A stretch of DNA of 64,000 bases from Aristolochia californica (Eukaryota > Streptophyta > Magnoliopsida > Piperales > Aristolochiaceae), in NCBI GenBank assembly GCA_029961685.1, contig JARWKL010000008.1, forward strand, positions 25,865,119-25,929,118. Reading direction: 5' to 3'. This document shows positions 27,601-40,360 of this stretch, in pieces. Numbering within the stretch: position 1 is the stretch's first letter; each line of letters opens with the position of its first letter. The notes under the pieces are model-generated. The model did not search any database. It saw only the letters and a list, made by a program, of their open reading frames with translations, and was not told the origin of the DNA. A program made the position numbers and the translations under genes.

Positions 27601-29210
27601 AAAATGTGAGTTTTCACTTTTCCCCTTATCTCGTAAACAAATAGATACAAAGGCATGTAGATCACAAAAAAATAAAAAATTTAGAGTTTATGTATACAAA
27701 AAATTTAAAACAACAACAAATGTAAATAAAGAAAATTTATTCACACACAACAAATGACCACAAAAGTTTTGACATCCAAGTTTTGGAAATTCCACTAGGT
27801 CAACCCTAGTAGGACGGAATTTTATAAGAAAGGGATTTTCTAACTAATCCTACACATGTTTTAAATATGGATATGCATGCTTGAAACTTGTTAAAGATGT
27901 AAAAAACCAAGTGAACGTACAGCGGGATATTTCTTTGAGTCAAACAAGCCAATTTTTTACCCATTTACAAAAAAGGTGATCTAATAATCATGGGTCATTG
28001 TAAAGTGACTTATCGGTCAATCATGCGTAACGGGGTATATTTAGGTAAAAAATGTCATAGGGATTGGGAGTGTTTCATTCAGTTAAAAATACCCCGCCTC
28101 CCCCTTCTCCCGATGATTGAAAAACCAAATATATAAAAATTAGAAATAGTTTACAATCCTTAAAAATTACAGACACTACACTTTTTGGAATTATCTCTCT
28201 CTACAATTACGCATTTCCATTTTATATGTATGCTTTTTTCTTAAATCTAAACTTGAGTTTTCACTTTTTCCTTATCTAGTAAACATAGAGATAGAAAGCC
28301 AAATAGATCACAATAAAATGAAAATTTTAGAGTTTAAGTGTGCAAAAAATTTAAGACTACAACTAATGTAAGTAAAAAAAATTGATTCACACACCACAAA
28401 TGAACAAAAAAGTTTTGATATCCAAGTTAGCGAAATTCCATTTGCTCAACCCTAATAGCAAGGAATTTTATAAGAAGGGAATTTTCTAATTGATCGTACA
28501 CATGTTTTAAATATGGATATGCATGCTTGAAACATATTAAAGTTGCAAATGACATATGGATCCAAACCGCATTAAATTCTCAAGTGAATGTGAGGTGGTA
28601 TATTTACCCGATTCCAACAAGCCAATTTTTTGCCCATTTATAAAAATCCGACCTAACAATCACGGGTGATTTTAAAGTGATTTATCTGTCCATCATGTGT
28701 AACGGGCTACATTTATTACGAAATGACTTATTGATTGGGAGTGTTTCATCCACTAAAAAATTCCCCGCCACCCCCTTTTTCCGACGATTGCAAAACCTAA
28801 TATATAAAAACTAGAAAGAGTTTACAATCCTTAAAAATTACAAACACTACACTTTTTGGAAATATCTTTCTCTAAATTTGTGCATTTCCATTTTATATGT
28901 ATACATTTTTCTTAAATCAAAACATGAGTTTTCACTTTTCACCTAATCTCTGAAGCGAAGAGCTAAAAAGGCAAATAGATCACAACAGAATTAAAATTTT
29001 GGAGATTATGTATGTAAAAAATTTAAAACAACAAGATATGTTAGTAAAGAAAATTTATTCACATACTACAAATGAACACAACCATTTTGATATCCAAGTT
29101 TGGGTAATTCCACTAGTTCAACCCTAATAGCTTGGAATTTTATTGAAAAGGGATTTTATAATTGATCGTACACATGTTTTAAATACGGATATGCATGCTT
29201 GAAACATGTT

Positions 29211-29490
29211 ACGGATGCAAATGATCAATGATCCAAACTGCATTAAATTCTCAAGTGAACGTGTTGTGGGATATTTAACCGAGTCACACAAGCCAATTTT
29301 TTGCCTATATACAAAAAGTGATACTAACAATAATGGGTGATTTTAAAGTTAAGGATGCAAATGATCTATGATCCAAACTGCATTAAATTCTCAAGTGAAC
29401 GTGTTGTGGGATATTTAACCAAGTCAAACAAGCCAATTTTTTGCCTATATACAAAAAGTCATACTAACAATAACGGGTGATTGTAAAGTG
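29211..29490 (+). repeat. 140-bp direct duplication inside the satellite
   Basis: The stretch starting ggatgcaaatgat near 29213 recurs near 29353, an offset of 140 bp. Both copies share the rare variant gtgttgtgggatatttaacc. The junction is aaagttaaggatgc. It lengthens the h-type monomer at 28817 to about 812 bp. Confidence 0.85.
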
Positions 29491-31074
29491 ATTTATCAGT
29501 CAATCATGCGTAACGAACTATATTTTTTTTAGAAATCGCTTATGGATTGGGAGTGTTTCACTTAGTTAAAAATCCCCCGACTCCCCATTTTCCCGATGAT
29601 TGCAAAACCTAATATATTAAAACTAACAAGAGTTTACAATCCCTAAAAATTACAGGCACTTTTTGGAATTCTCTCTCTCTACATTTATGCATTCCATTTT
29701 AGATGTATACTTTTATGTTGAATCAAAATTTGAGTTTTAACGTTTCCCCTTATGTCTTAAACCATGAGATAAAAAGGCCAATAGGTCACAACAAAATGAA
29801 TATTTTAGTGTTTATGTATGCAAAAAATTTAAAACAATCACAAATGTAAGTAAAGAAAATTTATTTACAGCCCACAAATGAATGCAAAAATTTTGATATC
29901 CAAGTTTGGGAAATTCCACTAGTTCAACTTTAATAGCTTGGAATTTTATAGGAAACAAATTTTCTAACTAATCGTACACATCTTTTAAATATGGATATGC
30001 ATGCTTGAAACATGTTAAAGATGCAAATGACCTAAGGATCCAAACCACATTAAATTCTCATGTGAACATGCAGTGGGATATTTACCCAAGTCAAACAAGC
30101 CTATTTTTTGCCCATTTACAAAATGCTGACCTAATAATCACAGGTGATTTTAAAGTTATTTATCTGTCAATCATGCGTAACGGGCTATATTTTTGTAAAA
30201 ATTGTCTTATGGATTGGGAGTGTTTCACTCAGTTAAAAATCCCCCGCCTCCCCATTTTCCCCACGATTGCAAAACCTAATATATAAAATTTTGAAAGAGT
30301 TTACAATCCTAAAAAATTACAGACATTACACTTTTCTGAATTATCTCTCTCTACATTTTTGCATTGCCATTTTAGATGTATACATTTTTCATAAATTTAA
30401 AGGTAAGTTTTCACTTTTCTGCTTATCTCGTAAACAAATAGATAAAAAGGCAAATATATCTCCACAAAATAAAAATTTTAGAGTTAATGTATGCAAAAAA
30501 TTTAACAAAATAACAAATGTAAGTAAAGAAAATTTATTCACACACCACAAATTAACACAAAAGTTTTGATATCCAACTTTGGGAAATTACACTAGTTCAA
30601 CCCTAATAGATTGGAATTTTATAAGAAAGGGATTTTCCAATTGATCCTACACATTTTTTAAATATGGATATGGATGCTTGAAACTTGTTAAAGATGCAAA
30701 TGACCTATGGATCCAAACTGCATTATATTCTCAAGTGAACATGCGGTGGGAAATTTACGTGAGTCAAACAAGCCAATTTTTTGCCCATTTTCAAAAAGCT
30801 GACCTGATAATCATGGGTGATTGTAAAGTGATTTATTGGTCAATCATGCGTAACGGGCTATATTTTGGTAAGAAATGTCTTAGGGATTGGGACTGTTTCA
30901 CTTAGTAAAAAATCCCCCGCCTCCTCCTTTTCCCAAAGATTGAAAAACCTAATATATAAAATTTAGAAATAGTTTACACTCCCTAAAATTTACATACACA
31001 ACACATTTTGGAATTATCTCTCTCTACATTTACTCATTTCCATTTTAGATGTATATTTTTTCTTAAATCAAAAC

Positions 31075-31105
31075 TTGAATTTTCACTTGAATTTCTATTA
31101 AATTC
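31075..31105 (+). other. Deletion junction within a g-type monomer
   Basis: Sequence from the start of a monomer (gaattttcacttgaattt) joins directly to attaaattctcaagtgaac, which normally lies about 290 bp further on. The monomer at 30969 is only about 375 bp long. The words ttttcactt and ttctcaagtg near the junction are compatible with a microhomology-type deletion. Confidence 0.85.
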
Positions 31106-34100
31106 TCAAGTGAACGTGCGGTGGGATATTTACCTGACTCAAACAAGCCAATTTTTTGCCAATTTAGAAAAAGCTGATCTAACAATTACGGTGATTTTAA
31201 AATGATTTATTTCTCAATCATGTGTAACAGGCTATATTTTTGTACAAAATGACTTAAGGATTGGGAGTGTTTCACTCAGTTAAAGATCCCCCTGCCTCCC
31301 CCTTTTCCCTACGATTACAAAACCTAATATATAAAAACTAGAAAGTGTTTACAATCCCTAAAAATTACAGACACTAGACTTTTTGGAAATATCTCTGTCT
31401 ACATTTGTGCATTTCCATTTTAGAAGTATACATTTTTGTTAAATCAAAACATGAGTTTTCACTTTTCACCTTATCTTGTAAACAAAGAGGTAAAAAGGCA
31501 AATAGAAACAGAATTAAAAATTTGGAGATTATGAATGCAAAAAATCTAAAACAACAACAAATGTTAATAAATAAAATTTATTCACACACTACAAATGAAC
31601 AAAAAAAATTTGATATCCAAGTTTGGGTAATTCCACTAGTTCAACCCTAATACCTTGATATTTTATAGGAAAGGGATTTTCTAATTGATTGTACACATGG
31701 TTTAAATACGGATATGCATGCTGGAAACATGTTAAAGATGCAAATGACCTATTGATCCAAACCGCATTATATTCTCAAGTGAACGTGCGATGGGATATTT
31801 ACCCGTGTCAAACAAGCCAATTTTTTGCCCATTTACAAAAAGCGGAACTAATAATAACGGGCGATTGTAAAGTGATTTATCGGTCAATCATACGTAACGG
31901 GCTATATTTTTGTTAGAAATGGCTTCTAGATTTGGAGTGTTTCACTTAGTTAAAAATCCCCTGCCACCCCTTTTTTCGACGATTGCAAAACCTAATATAT
32001 AAAAACTAGAAAGAGTTTACAAACTTTAAAAGTTACAGACACTTTTTTGAATTATCTATCTCTACATTTGTACGTTTCAATTTTAGATGTAGACTTTTTT
32101 GTTAAATCAAAAAATTTGAGTTTTCACTTTTCCCCTTATCTCGTAAACCAAGAGATAAAAAGCTAAATGGATCACAACAAAATGAAATTGTTAGAGTTTA
32201 TGGATGCAAAAAATTTTAAACAACAAAAAAATGTAAGTAAATAAAATTTATTCACACACCACAATTGAATACAAAAGTTTTGATATCCTAGTTTGGGAAA
32301 TTCCACTAGTTGAACCATAATAGCTTGGAATTTTGTACGAAAATGATTTTCTAATTGATAGTACACATGTTTTAAATATGGATATGTCTGCTTGAAATAT
32401 ATTAAATATTCAAATAACCTATCGACCCAAACCGCATTAAATTCTCAAGTGAATGTGCGGTGGGATATTTACCCGAGTTAGACATCCCATTTTTGGCCCA
32501 TTTACAAAATACTGACCTAACAATCTTGGATGACTGTAAAGCAATTTATCGGTCAATCATGTGTAACGGACTTTATTTTTATAAGAAATGACTTATGGAT
32601 TGGGAGTGTTTCACTCTGTTAATAATCCCCCGCCTCCCCCTTTTCCCGACGATTACAAGACCTAATAAAATCAAGAAAGATTTTACAATCCCTAAAAATT
32701 ACAGATACTACACTTTTCCGAATTATCTCTCTCTACATTTTTGCATTGCCATTTTAGATGTATACTTTTTTCTTAAATCAAAACATGAGTTTTCACTTTT
32801 CCCCTTATCTCATAAACAAATAGATCACAACAAAATAAAAATTTTAGAGTTTATGTATGCAAAAAATTTAAAACAACAACAAATATAAGTAAAGAAAATT
32901 TATTCGCACACAACAAATGAACACAAAAGTTTTGATATCCAAGTTTGGGAAATTCCACTAGTTCAACCCTAATAGCTTGAAATTTTATAAGAAATGGATT
33001 TTCTAATTTATTGTACACAAGTTCTAAATAAGGATAGGCATGCTTGAAACTTTTAAAATATGCAAAAGACCTATGGATCAAAACCACATTAAATTCTCAA
33101 GTGAACGTGCGGTTGGATATTTACCCTAGTCAAACAAGCCAATCTTTGTCAATTTACAAAAATCTGACCTAAGAATCATGGGTGATTGTAAATTGATTAA
33201 TCGGTCAATCATGCATAACGGGCTATATTTTTGTAAGAAATTTAATATGGATTGGGTGTATTTCACTACGTTAAAAATCAACCATCTTCCCTTATTCCCT
33301 ACGATTGCAAAACCTAATATATAAAAATTAGAAATATTTTACAATCCCTTTAAATTACAGACACTATACTTTTTGGAATTATCCTTCTCAACATTTGTGC
33401 ATTTCCAATTTAGATGTATACTTTTTTCTTAAATCAAAACTTGAGTTGTCACTTTTCCCCTTATCTCGTAAACAAAGAGATAAAAAAGGCAAATAGATCA
33501 GAACAAAATAAAAATTTTAGAGTTTAAGTATGCAAAAAATTTAAAACAAAAACAAATGTACGTAAAGAAAATTTTGTTCACACACCACAAATGAACAAAA
33601 AAGTTTTGATATCCAAGTTTGGGAAAATCCACAAGTTCAACCCTAATAACTTGGAATTTTAGAGGAAGGGGATTTTCTAATCGATCGTACACATGTTTTA
33701 AATATGGATATGCTTGTTTGAAACATATTAAAGATGCAAATGACCTATGTATCCAAACAGCATTAAATTCTCAAGTGAACATGCGGTGGGATATTTTCCC
33801 GAGTCAAACAAGCCAATTTTTTGCCCATTTACAAAACGGTGATATAACAATCACAGATGATTTTAAAGTGATTTATTAGTCAATCATATGTAACGGGCTT
33901 TATTTTTCTAAGAAATAACTTATGGATGGGGAGTGTTTCACTCAGTTAAAAATCCCCCGTCTCCCCCTTTTTGCGACAATTACGAAATCTAATATATAAT
34001 AACTAGAAAGAGTTTACAATCTCTAAAAATTACAAACAGTACACTTTTCTGAATTATCTCTCTCTACATTTTTTGCATTTCCATTGTAGATGTATACTTT

Positions 34101-34369
34101 TTTCTTAAATAAAAACATGAGTTTTCACTTTTCTCCTTATCTCGTAAAAAAATAGATAAAAAGGCAAATAGATCACAACAAAATGAAAATTTTAGAGTTT
34201 ATGTATGCAAAAAATTAAAAACAACAAAAAATGTAAGTAAAGAAAATTTATTCACACACAACAAATGAACACAAAAGTTTTGATATCCAAGTTTGGGAAA
34301 TTCCACTAGTTCAACCCTAATAGCTTGGAATTTTATAAGACAGGGATTTTCTAATTGATTGTACACAAG

Positions 34370-34395
34370 TTTTAAATATGGATCCAAACCGCATT
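34370..34395 (+). other. Small deletion at a repeated ATGGAT word
   Basis: The text ttttaaatatggatccaaacc is missing the usual stretch from atatgcatgcttg to gacctatgg, about 60 bp. Both ends carry atggat, so a slip or crossover between those two words explains the loss. Confidence 0.8.
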
Positions 34396-35401
34396 AAATT
34401 CTCAAGTGAACGTGCCGTTGGATATTTACCGGAGTCAAACAAGCCAATCTTTTGCCCATTTAAAAAAAGCTAACCTAACAATCACTGGTGATTTTAAATT
34501 TATATATCTGTCAATCATGCGTAATGGCCTACATTTTTGTAAGAAATAACTTATGGATTGGGAGTGCTTCACTCAGTTAAAAATCCCCCGCCTCCCCCTT
34601 TTCTCGACGATTGCAAAACCTAATATGTAAAAACTAGAAAGAGTTTACAATCCCTATAAATTACAGACACTAGAACTTTCTCAAATATCTCTCTCTACAT
34701 TTTTGCATTTCTATTTTAGATGTATACTTTTTTTTTTAAATCAAAACATGAGTTTTGACTTTTCACCTTATCTCGTAAACAAAGAGGTACAAAGGCAAAT
34801 TGATCACAACAGAATAAAAATTTTAGAGTTTCTATATGCTAAAAATTTTAAACTACAACAAATGTAAGTGAAGAAAATTTATTCACACACCACAAATGAA
34901 CACAAAAGTCTTGATATCCATGTTTGGGAAATACCACTAGTTCAACCTTAATAGCTTGGAATTTTATAAGAAAGGGATTTTCTAATTGATCCTACACATG
35001 TTTTAAATACCGATATGCATGCTTGAAACATATTAAAGATGCAAATGACCTATGGATCCAAACTGCATTATATTCACAAGTGAACGTGCGATGGGATATT
35101 TACATGAGTCTAACAAGACAATTTTTTGCCCATTTACAAAAAGCTGACCTAACAATCACGGGTGATTTTAAAGTTATTTATCTGTCAATCATGCGTAACG
35201 GGCTATATTTTTTTAAGAAATAACTTATGGATTGGGAGTGTTTCACTCTGATAAAAATCCCCCACCTCCCCCTTTTTCTGACGATTACAAAACCTAATAT
35301 ATAAAAACTAGAAAGAGTTTGCAATCTTTAAAAATTACAGACACTAAAATATTTGGAATTATCTCTCTCTACATTTGTTCATTTCCATTTTATATGTGTA
35401 C

Positions 35402-35790
35402 AACCATATCAAAGGGTCTTCTAACCCATTATAAGTAGGGAATTCCAGTTTAGTATAACGGGGTACAATGCCTCCCCCTTGGTTGAAGTGTCCCCCCGGA
35501 ATGAAAGGTCCTTGCTGGCTAGAGAAACTCGTGCATCTGGTAAACTCATTTCCCCCTCTATTCTGCGAATGGTCCCCTCCTCTCTACTCTGGAATTGTGT
35601 TCCTTCTAGTAGTTAGACCAGTCTCCAAGCTATCCATCCTTCCATTCAAGGTTTCCATACCGAGAGTGAACTTCTCCTCCAATGCAACAAATTTTCTATC
35701 CTTCTCTACCTTTGCCTCTGCCTGGCCTTTCAGGATTGCTGCAAGAATTTCATAGGTTTAGGGTTACCCTACTCTTTGCCGGGTTACCCT
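35402..35790 (-). pseudogene. gag: gag N-terminal fragment (Ty3/gypsy-like), copy 2
   Basis: Same fragment as in copy 1, read on the minus strand. It ends in KLEFPTYNGLEDPLIWLY, so this copy keeps the tryptophan that is a stop in copy 1. It has its own in-frame stop (TAG at 35584-35586) at a codon that is open in copy 1, while the copy-1 stop position is open here. No in-frame ATG is visible. The + strand open frame at 35468-35755 is a shadow. Confidence 0.6.
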
Positions 35791-35802
35791 GCTCTGATAC
35801 CA
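35791..35802 (-). other. Primer-binding site, tRNA-Met type, copy 2
   Basis: The minus strand reads TGGTATCAGAGC, three bases after the LTR end. It matches one base more of the initiator tRNA-Met complement than copy 1 does. Confidence 0.85.
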
Positions 35803-35805
35803 AGT

Positions 35806-36686
35806 TGTTATGGTCACATACCATGGATCTAGTAACTCGGTGAGGTAGTGATGAATCCAGCACATTAAAGGTTTTTAAACTGTGTAATGAACCAAGAAAC
35901 AATCTTTTCTCCTTCCTGAATTCGTCTCCCTTGAAAAGGAGATTCCTTTTCTCACATATAGATGCAACTACTGTTCACACATGTAAAAGAAACAGAACTC
36001 TAACCTGCTATACTTAGAAAACAGAGTCTCGAGTTACCTCTTTGAAGACCACGCCAATCAAGAATTCTGAGCTCCTTCTCCTGCTTGAAGAGGGTTACGG
36101 AACCTCTTCTTCCTCTGGGTTGCCGAGAGGGAAGAAGGGTTCTTCTTCCTGACTAGGTCTACGCACCCCTTCCCTTTTTGGGTTTGCCATGAGGGAAGGA
36201 GGGTTCTTCTTCCTGAATAGGTTGACGCACCTCTTCTTCTTCTGAGTTTCCGTCCCTTCTTCTTGCAGTAGAGTGTCACGCAACCCTTCTTCTCTTTCTG
36301 GTTTTGTGAGAAGGGTAAGATCCTTCTTCTTGCTCGGGAAAGGGGATTAAATCTCCTCTCTTTCTCTCACAATCACACCAGGACTTCACCAAGAAAACCA
36401 AGTATCCCAAGAACTAGAACTAGGCTCATGGCAAGGAAGACTAGATACCCTAAATTAATCTAATTTCGAACTTACTTTATTTTTGCTTCCTTACCCCTTA
36501 AATAGGGTAAGTCACGTCAACATGGGTTAGGGTTATAAAACTCAACTATACCCCTACATTAAAGAATTATTACATATTCAATAAAATTGAACTAAAGCAA
36601 CATAAATAATGAAAATAAAAGCAGATGACTCGGTGAGTCATTGTCTCCTCCACTGAGTGACTCGGTGTGCTAGTGAGTCCATAACA
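35806..36686 (-). repeat. 5' LTR of gypsy fragment copy 2 (881 bp)
   Basis: On the minus strand the LTR begins TGTTATGGACTC and ends GACCATAACA, an inverted terminal pair of at least eight bases. It contains the same tandem subrepeats (about 36085-36260) and TATA-like sequence as copy 1. Open frames at 36058-36283 are readings of the subrepeats, not genes. Confidence 0.85.
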
Positions 36687-39600
36687 TTGTTCAACCCATA
36701 TAACTTTGAATTTTATGAGACAAAGATTTTCTAATTGATCCTACACATGTTTTAAATATGGATATCCATGTTTGAAACATGTTAAAGATGAAAATGATCT
36801 AGGGATCCAAACCGCATTAAATTCTCAAGTAAACATGCTGTGGGATATTTACCGAAGTCAAACAAGCCAATTTTTTGCCCATTTACAAAAAGCTGACCTA
36901 AAAATCAAGGGGCTTGTAAAGTGATTGATCGGTCAATCATGCGTAATGGGCTATATTTTAGTAAGAAATGACTTATGGAATGGGAGTGTTTTACTCAGTT
37001 TAAAATCCCCTGCCTCCCCCTTTTCCCCACGATGAAACCTAATATACAAAAACTAGAAAGAGTTTACAATCCCTAAAAATTATAGACACTACACTTTTTG
37101 GAATTATCTCTCTCTACATTTGTGCATTTCCATTTTAGATGTATACTTTTTTCTTAAATCAAAAGTTTAGTTTTCACTTTTCCCCTTATCTAGTAAACAA
37201 AGAGATAAAAAGGCAAATTGATCACAGCAAAATGAAAATTTTAGAGTTTATCTATCCAAAAAATTTAAAACAACAATAAATTCAAGTAAATAAAATTTAT
37301 TCACACACCAAAAATAAAAATAAAAGTTTTGAAATACAAGTTTTGGAAATTCCACTAGTACAACCCCAATAGCTTGGAATTTTATAGGAAAGAGATTTTC
37401 TATTTGATCATACACATGGTTTAAATATGGATATGAATGCTTGAAACATGTTAAAGATGCAAATGACCTATGGATCCAAACCGCATTAAATTCTCAAGTG
37501 AACGTGCGGTGGGATATTTACCTGAGTCAAATAATGATATTTTTTGCCCATTTACAAAAGCTGACCTAACAATCACGGATGATTGTAAAGTGATTTATCG
37601 GCCAATCATGCATAATGGGCTATAGTTTTGTAAGAAATGACTTATAGATTGGGAGTGTTTCACTCAGTTAAAAATCACCCACCTCTCCCTTTTCCCGACG
37701 ATTGCAAAACCTAATATATAAAAACTAGAAAAAGTTTACAATCCCAAAATATTACACACTTTTTGTAATTATCTTTCTCTACATTTGTGCATTTCCATTT
37801 TAGATGTATACTTTTTCCTTAAATCAAAACTTGAGTTTTCACTTTTTCCCTTATCTCGTAAACAAAGAGATAAAAAGGCAAATAGATCACAACAAAATGA
37901 AAATTTTAGAGTTTATGTATGCAAAAAATTTAAAACAACAATAAATTTAAGTAAAGAAAATTTATTCACACACCAAAAATGACACAAAAGTTTGAAAATC
38001 CAAGTTTGTGAAATTCCACTAGTTCACCCCCAATACCTTGGAATTTTTATAAGAAAGGGATTTTCTAATTGATCCTGCACATGATTTAAATATGGAAATG
38101 CATGCTTGAAATATGTTAAAGATGCAAATGACCTATGGATCTAAACCGCATTAAATTCTCAAGTGAACGTAAGATGGGATATTTACTCGAGTCAAACAAG
38201 CAAATTTTTTTCCCATTTACAAAACGCTGACCTATCAATCATGGGTGATTGTAAAGTGATTTATCGGTCAATCAAGCGTAATGGGCTTTATTTTTGTAAG
38301 AAATGACTTTTGGATTGGGAGTGTTTCACTCAGTTAAAAATCCCCCAACTTCCCCTTTTCCCGACGATTGCAAAAACTGATATAGAAAAACTAGAAAGAG
38401 TTTACAATCCCTAAAAATTACAGACACTACACCATTTGGAATTATCTCTCTCTACATTTGTGTAGTTCCATTTTAGATGTATACATTTTTCTTAAATAAA
38501 AACTTGAGTTTTCACTTTTCCCCTTATCTCATAAACAATGAGATAAAAAGGCAAATAGATCACTACAAAATGAAAATTTTAGAGCTTATGTAAGCAAAAA
38601 ATTTAAAACAACAACAAATATAAGTAAATAAAATTTATTCACATACCAAAAATGAACACAAAAGTTTTGATATCCAAGTTTGTGAAATTCCACTAGTTCA
38701 ACCCTAATAGCTTAGAGTTTTATAAGAAAGGGATTTTCTAATTGATCCTACATATGGATATGCATGTTTGAAACATGTTAAAGATACAAATAACCTATGG
38801 GTCCAAACCATATTAAATTCTCAAGTGAACGTGCACTGGGATATTTACCCGAGTCAAACATGCAATTTTTTTGCCCATTACAGAAAGTTGAGCTAACAAT
38901 CATGGGTGATTGTAAAGTGATTTATCGGTCAATCATGCGTAACGGGCTATTTTTTTGAAAGAATTGACATATGGGTTGGGAGTGTTTCACTCAGTTAAAA
39001 ATCCCCCGCCTCCCCCTTTTCCCAACGATTGCAAAACCTAATATATAAAAACTAGATTGAGTTTAAAATCACTAAAACTTACAGACACTGCACTTTTTGG
39101 AATTATCTTTCTTTCCATTTGTGCATTTTCATTTTAGATGTATACTTTTTTCTTTAATCAAAACTTGAGTTTTAACTTTTCCCCTTCTCATAAACAAAGA
39201 GATAAAGGGTAAAAAGGCAAATAGACCACAACAAAATGAAAATTTTAGAGTTTTTGTATGCAAAAAATTTAAAACAACAACAAAAGTAACTAAAGATATT
39301 TTATTCACACACCACAAATGAACTCAAAAGTTTTGATATCCAAGTTTTGGAAATTCTACTAGTTCAACCCTAATAGTTTGGAATTTTATAAGAAAGGGAT
39401 TTTCTAACCAATCATACACATGTTTTAAATATGGATATGCAAGCTTGAAACATGTTAAAGATGCAAATGACCTATGCATCCAAACCGTATTAAATTCTCT
39501 AAGTGCACGTGTTGTGGGATATTTACCCAAGTCCAACAAGCAAATTTTTTGCCCTTTTAAAAAATGCTGACCTAACAATCACGGGTGATTGTAAAGTGAT

Positions 39601-39736
39601 TTATCAGACAATCATGCGTAACGGGCTATATTATTGTAAGAAATGACTAATGGATTGGGAGTGTTTCACTCAGTTAAAAATCCCCCACCTCTCCTTTTTC
39701 CCGACAATTGAAAAACCTAATATACAAAAACTAGAT

Positions 39737-40360
39737 AGAGTTTCCAATCCCTAAAAATTCCAGACACGAAAATTTTTGGAAATATCTCTCTCTACATTTG
39801 TGCTCTCTTTTCCCCTCATCTTGTAAACAAAGAGGTAAACAAAATGAAAATTTTAGAGTTTTGTATGCAAAAAATTTAAAACGACAACAAATTAATGTAA
39901 AGAAATTATTCACACACCACAAATGAAGACAAAAGTTTTGATATCCTAGTTTGGGAAATTCCACTACTTCAACCCTAATAGCTTTGAATTTATAGGGAAG
40001 GGATTTTCTAATTGATCGTACACATGTTTTAGATATGGATATGCATGCTTGAAACATGTTAAAGATGCAAATGACCTATGGATCCAAACTGAATTAAATT
40101 CTCAAGTGAACGAGCCGTAGGATATTTAACCAAGTCAAACAAGCCAATTTTTTGCCAATTTACAAAAAGCTGACCTGACAATCATGGGTGATTGTAAAGT
40201 GTATCTGTCAATTATGCGTAACTGGTTATATTTTAGTAAGAAATGATTTATGGATTGGGAGTGTTTCACTCAGTTAAAAATCCCATGCTCCCACGCTCCC
40301 CCACTCCACCCCACCCCCCTTTTCTCGATGACTGCAAAACCAAATATATAAAAACTAGAA
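39737..40360 (+). repeat. Hybrid d/e monomer
   Basis: This 624-bp monomer starts as type d (gagtttccaatccc, ggaaatatctctctctac, gtgctc, aaagaggtaaac). It ends as type e (gacctgacaatcatggg, gtaaagtgtatctgtc, ttttagtaag, expanded C-rich end). The local order is a-b-c-(d/e)-a instead of a-b-c-d-e-a, as expected from one unequal crossover between a d and an e monomer. The switch lies somewhere between about 39960 and 40160. Confidence 0.7.

Larger units (their letters stand above)
20646..35401 (+). repeat. Satellite array, block 5 (family B, 4-monomer higher-order repeat)
   Basis: Landmarks lie at 20646, 21320, 21530, 22201, 22841, 23508, 24161, 24831, 25503, 26158, 26829, 27499, 28146, 28817, 29629, 30296, 30969, 31344, 32012, 32678, 33334, 34009, 34640 and 35314. 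Four types recur in order. Type f has cacttttctgaattatc. Type g has aaatagtttac and usually cgcatttcc. Type h has ggaaatatctc, gagattatg and gggtaattcc. Type i has acactttttgg with tgttaaatc and tttgag. Runs of f-g-h-i start at 20646, 23508, 27499 and 30296, and f recurs at 32678. The period is about 2.7 kb apart from local indels. Extra monomers with attattcttctcaac at 26158 and 33334 break the order. The last monomer stops at 35401 at the gypsy fragment. Confidence 0.85.
35402..36686 (-). mobile_element. Truncated Ty3/gypsy-type retrotransposon, copy 2
   Basis: Same content and orientation as 12545-13828: 5' LTR, PBS and the start of gag on the minus strand. The satellite junctions match those of copy 1: a ...gtgtac-type left edge (copy 1 gtatac), and a right edge where ttgttcaaccc corresponds to tagttcaaccc. 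Left edge to left edge is 22857 bp and right edge to right edge is 22858 bp. The copies have clearly diverged by substitutions and small indels, including an extra gggttaccctactctttgcc-type duplication near 35760-35790 here. The shared breakpoints show one truncation event that was later duplicated along with the satellite. Confidence 0.85.
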
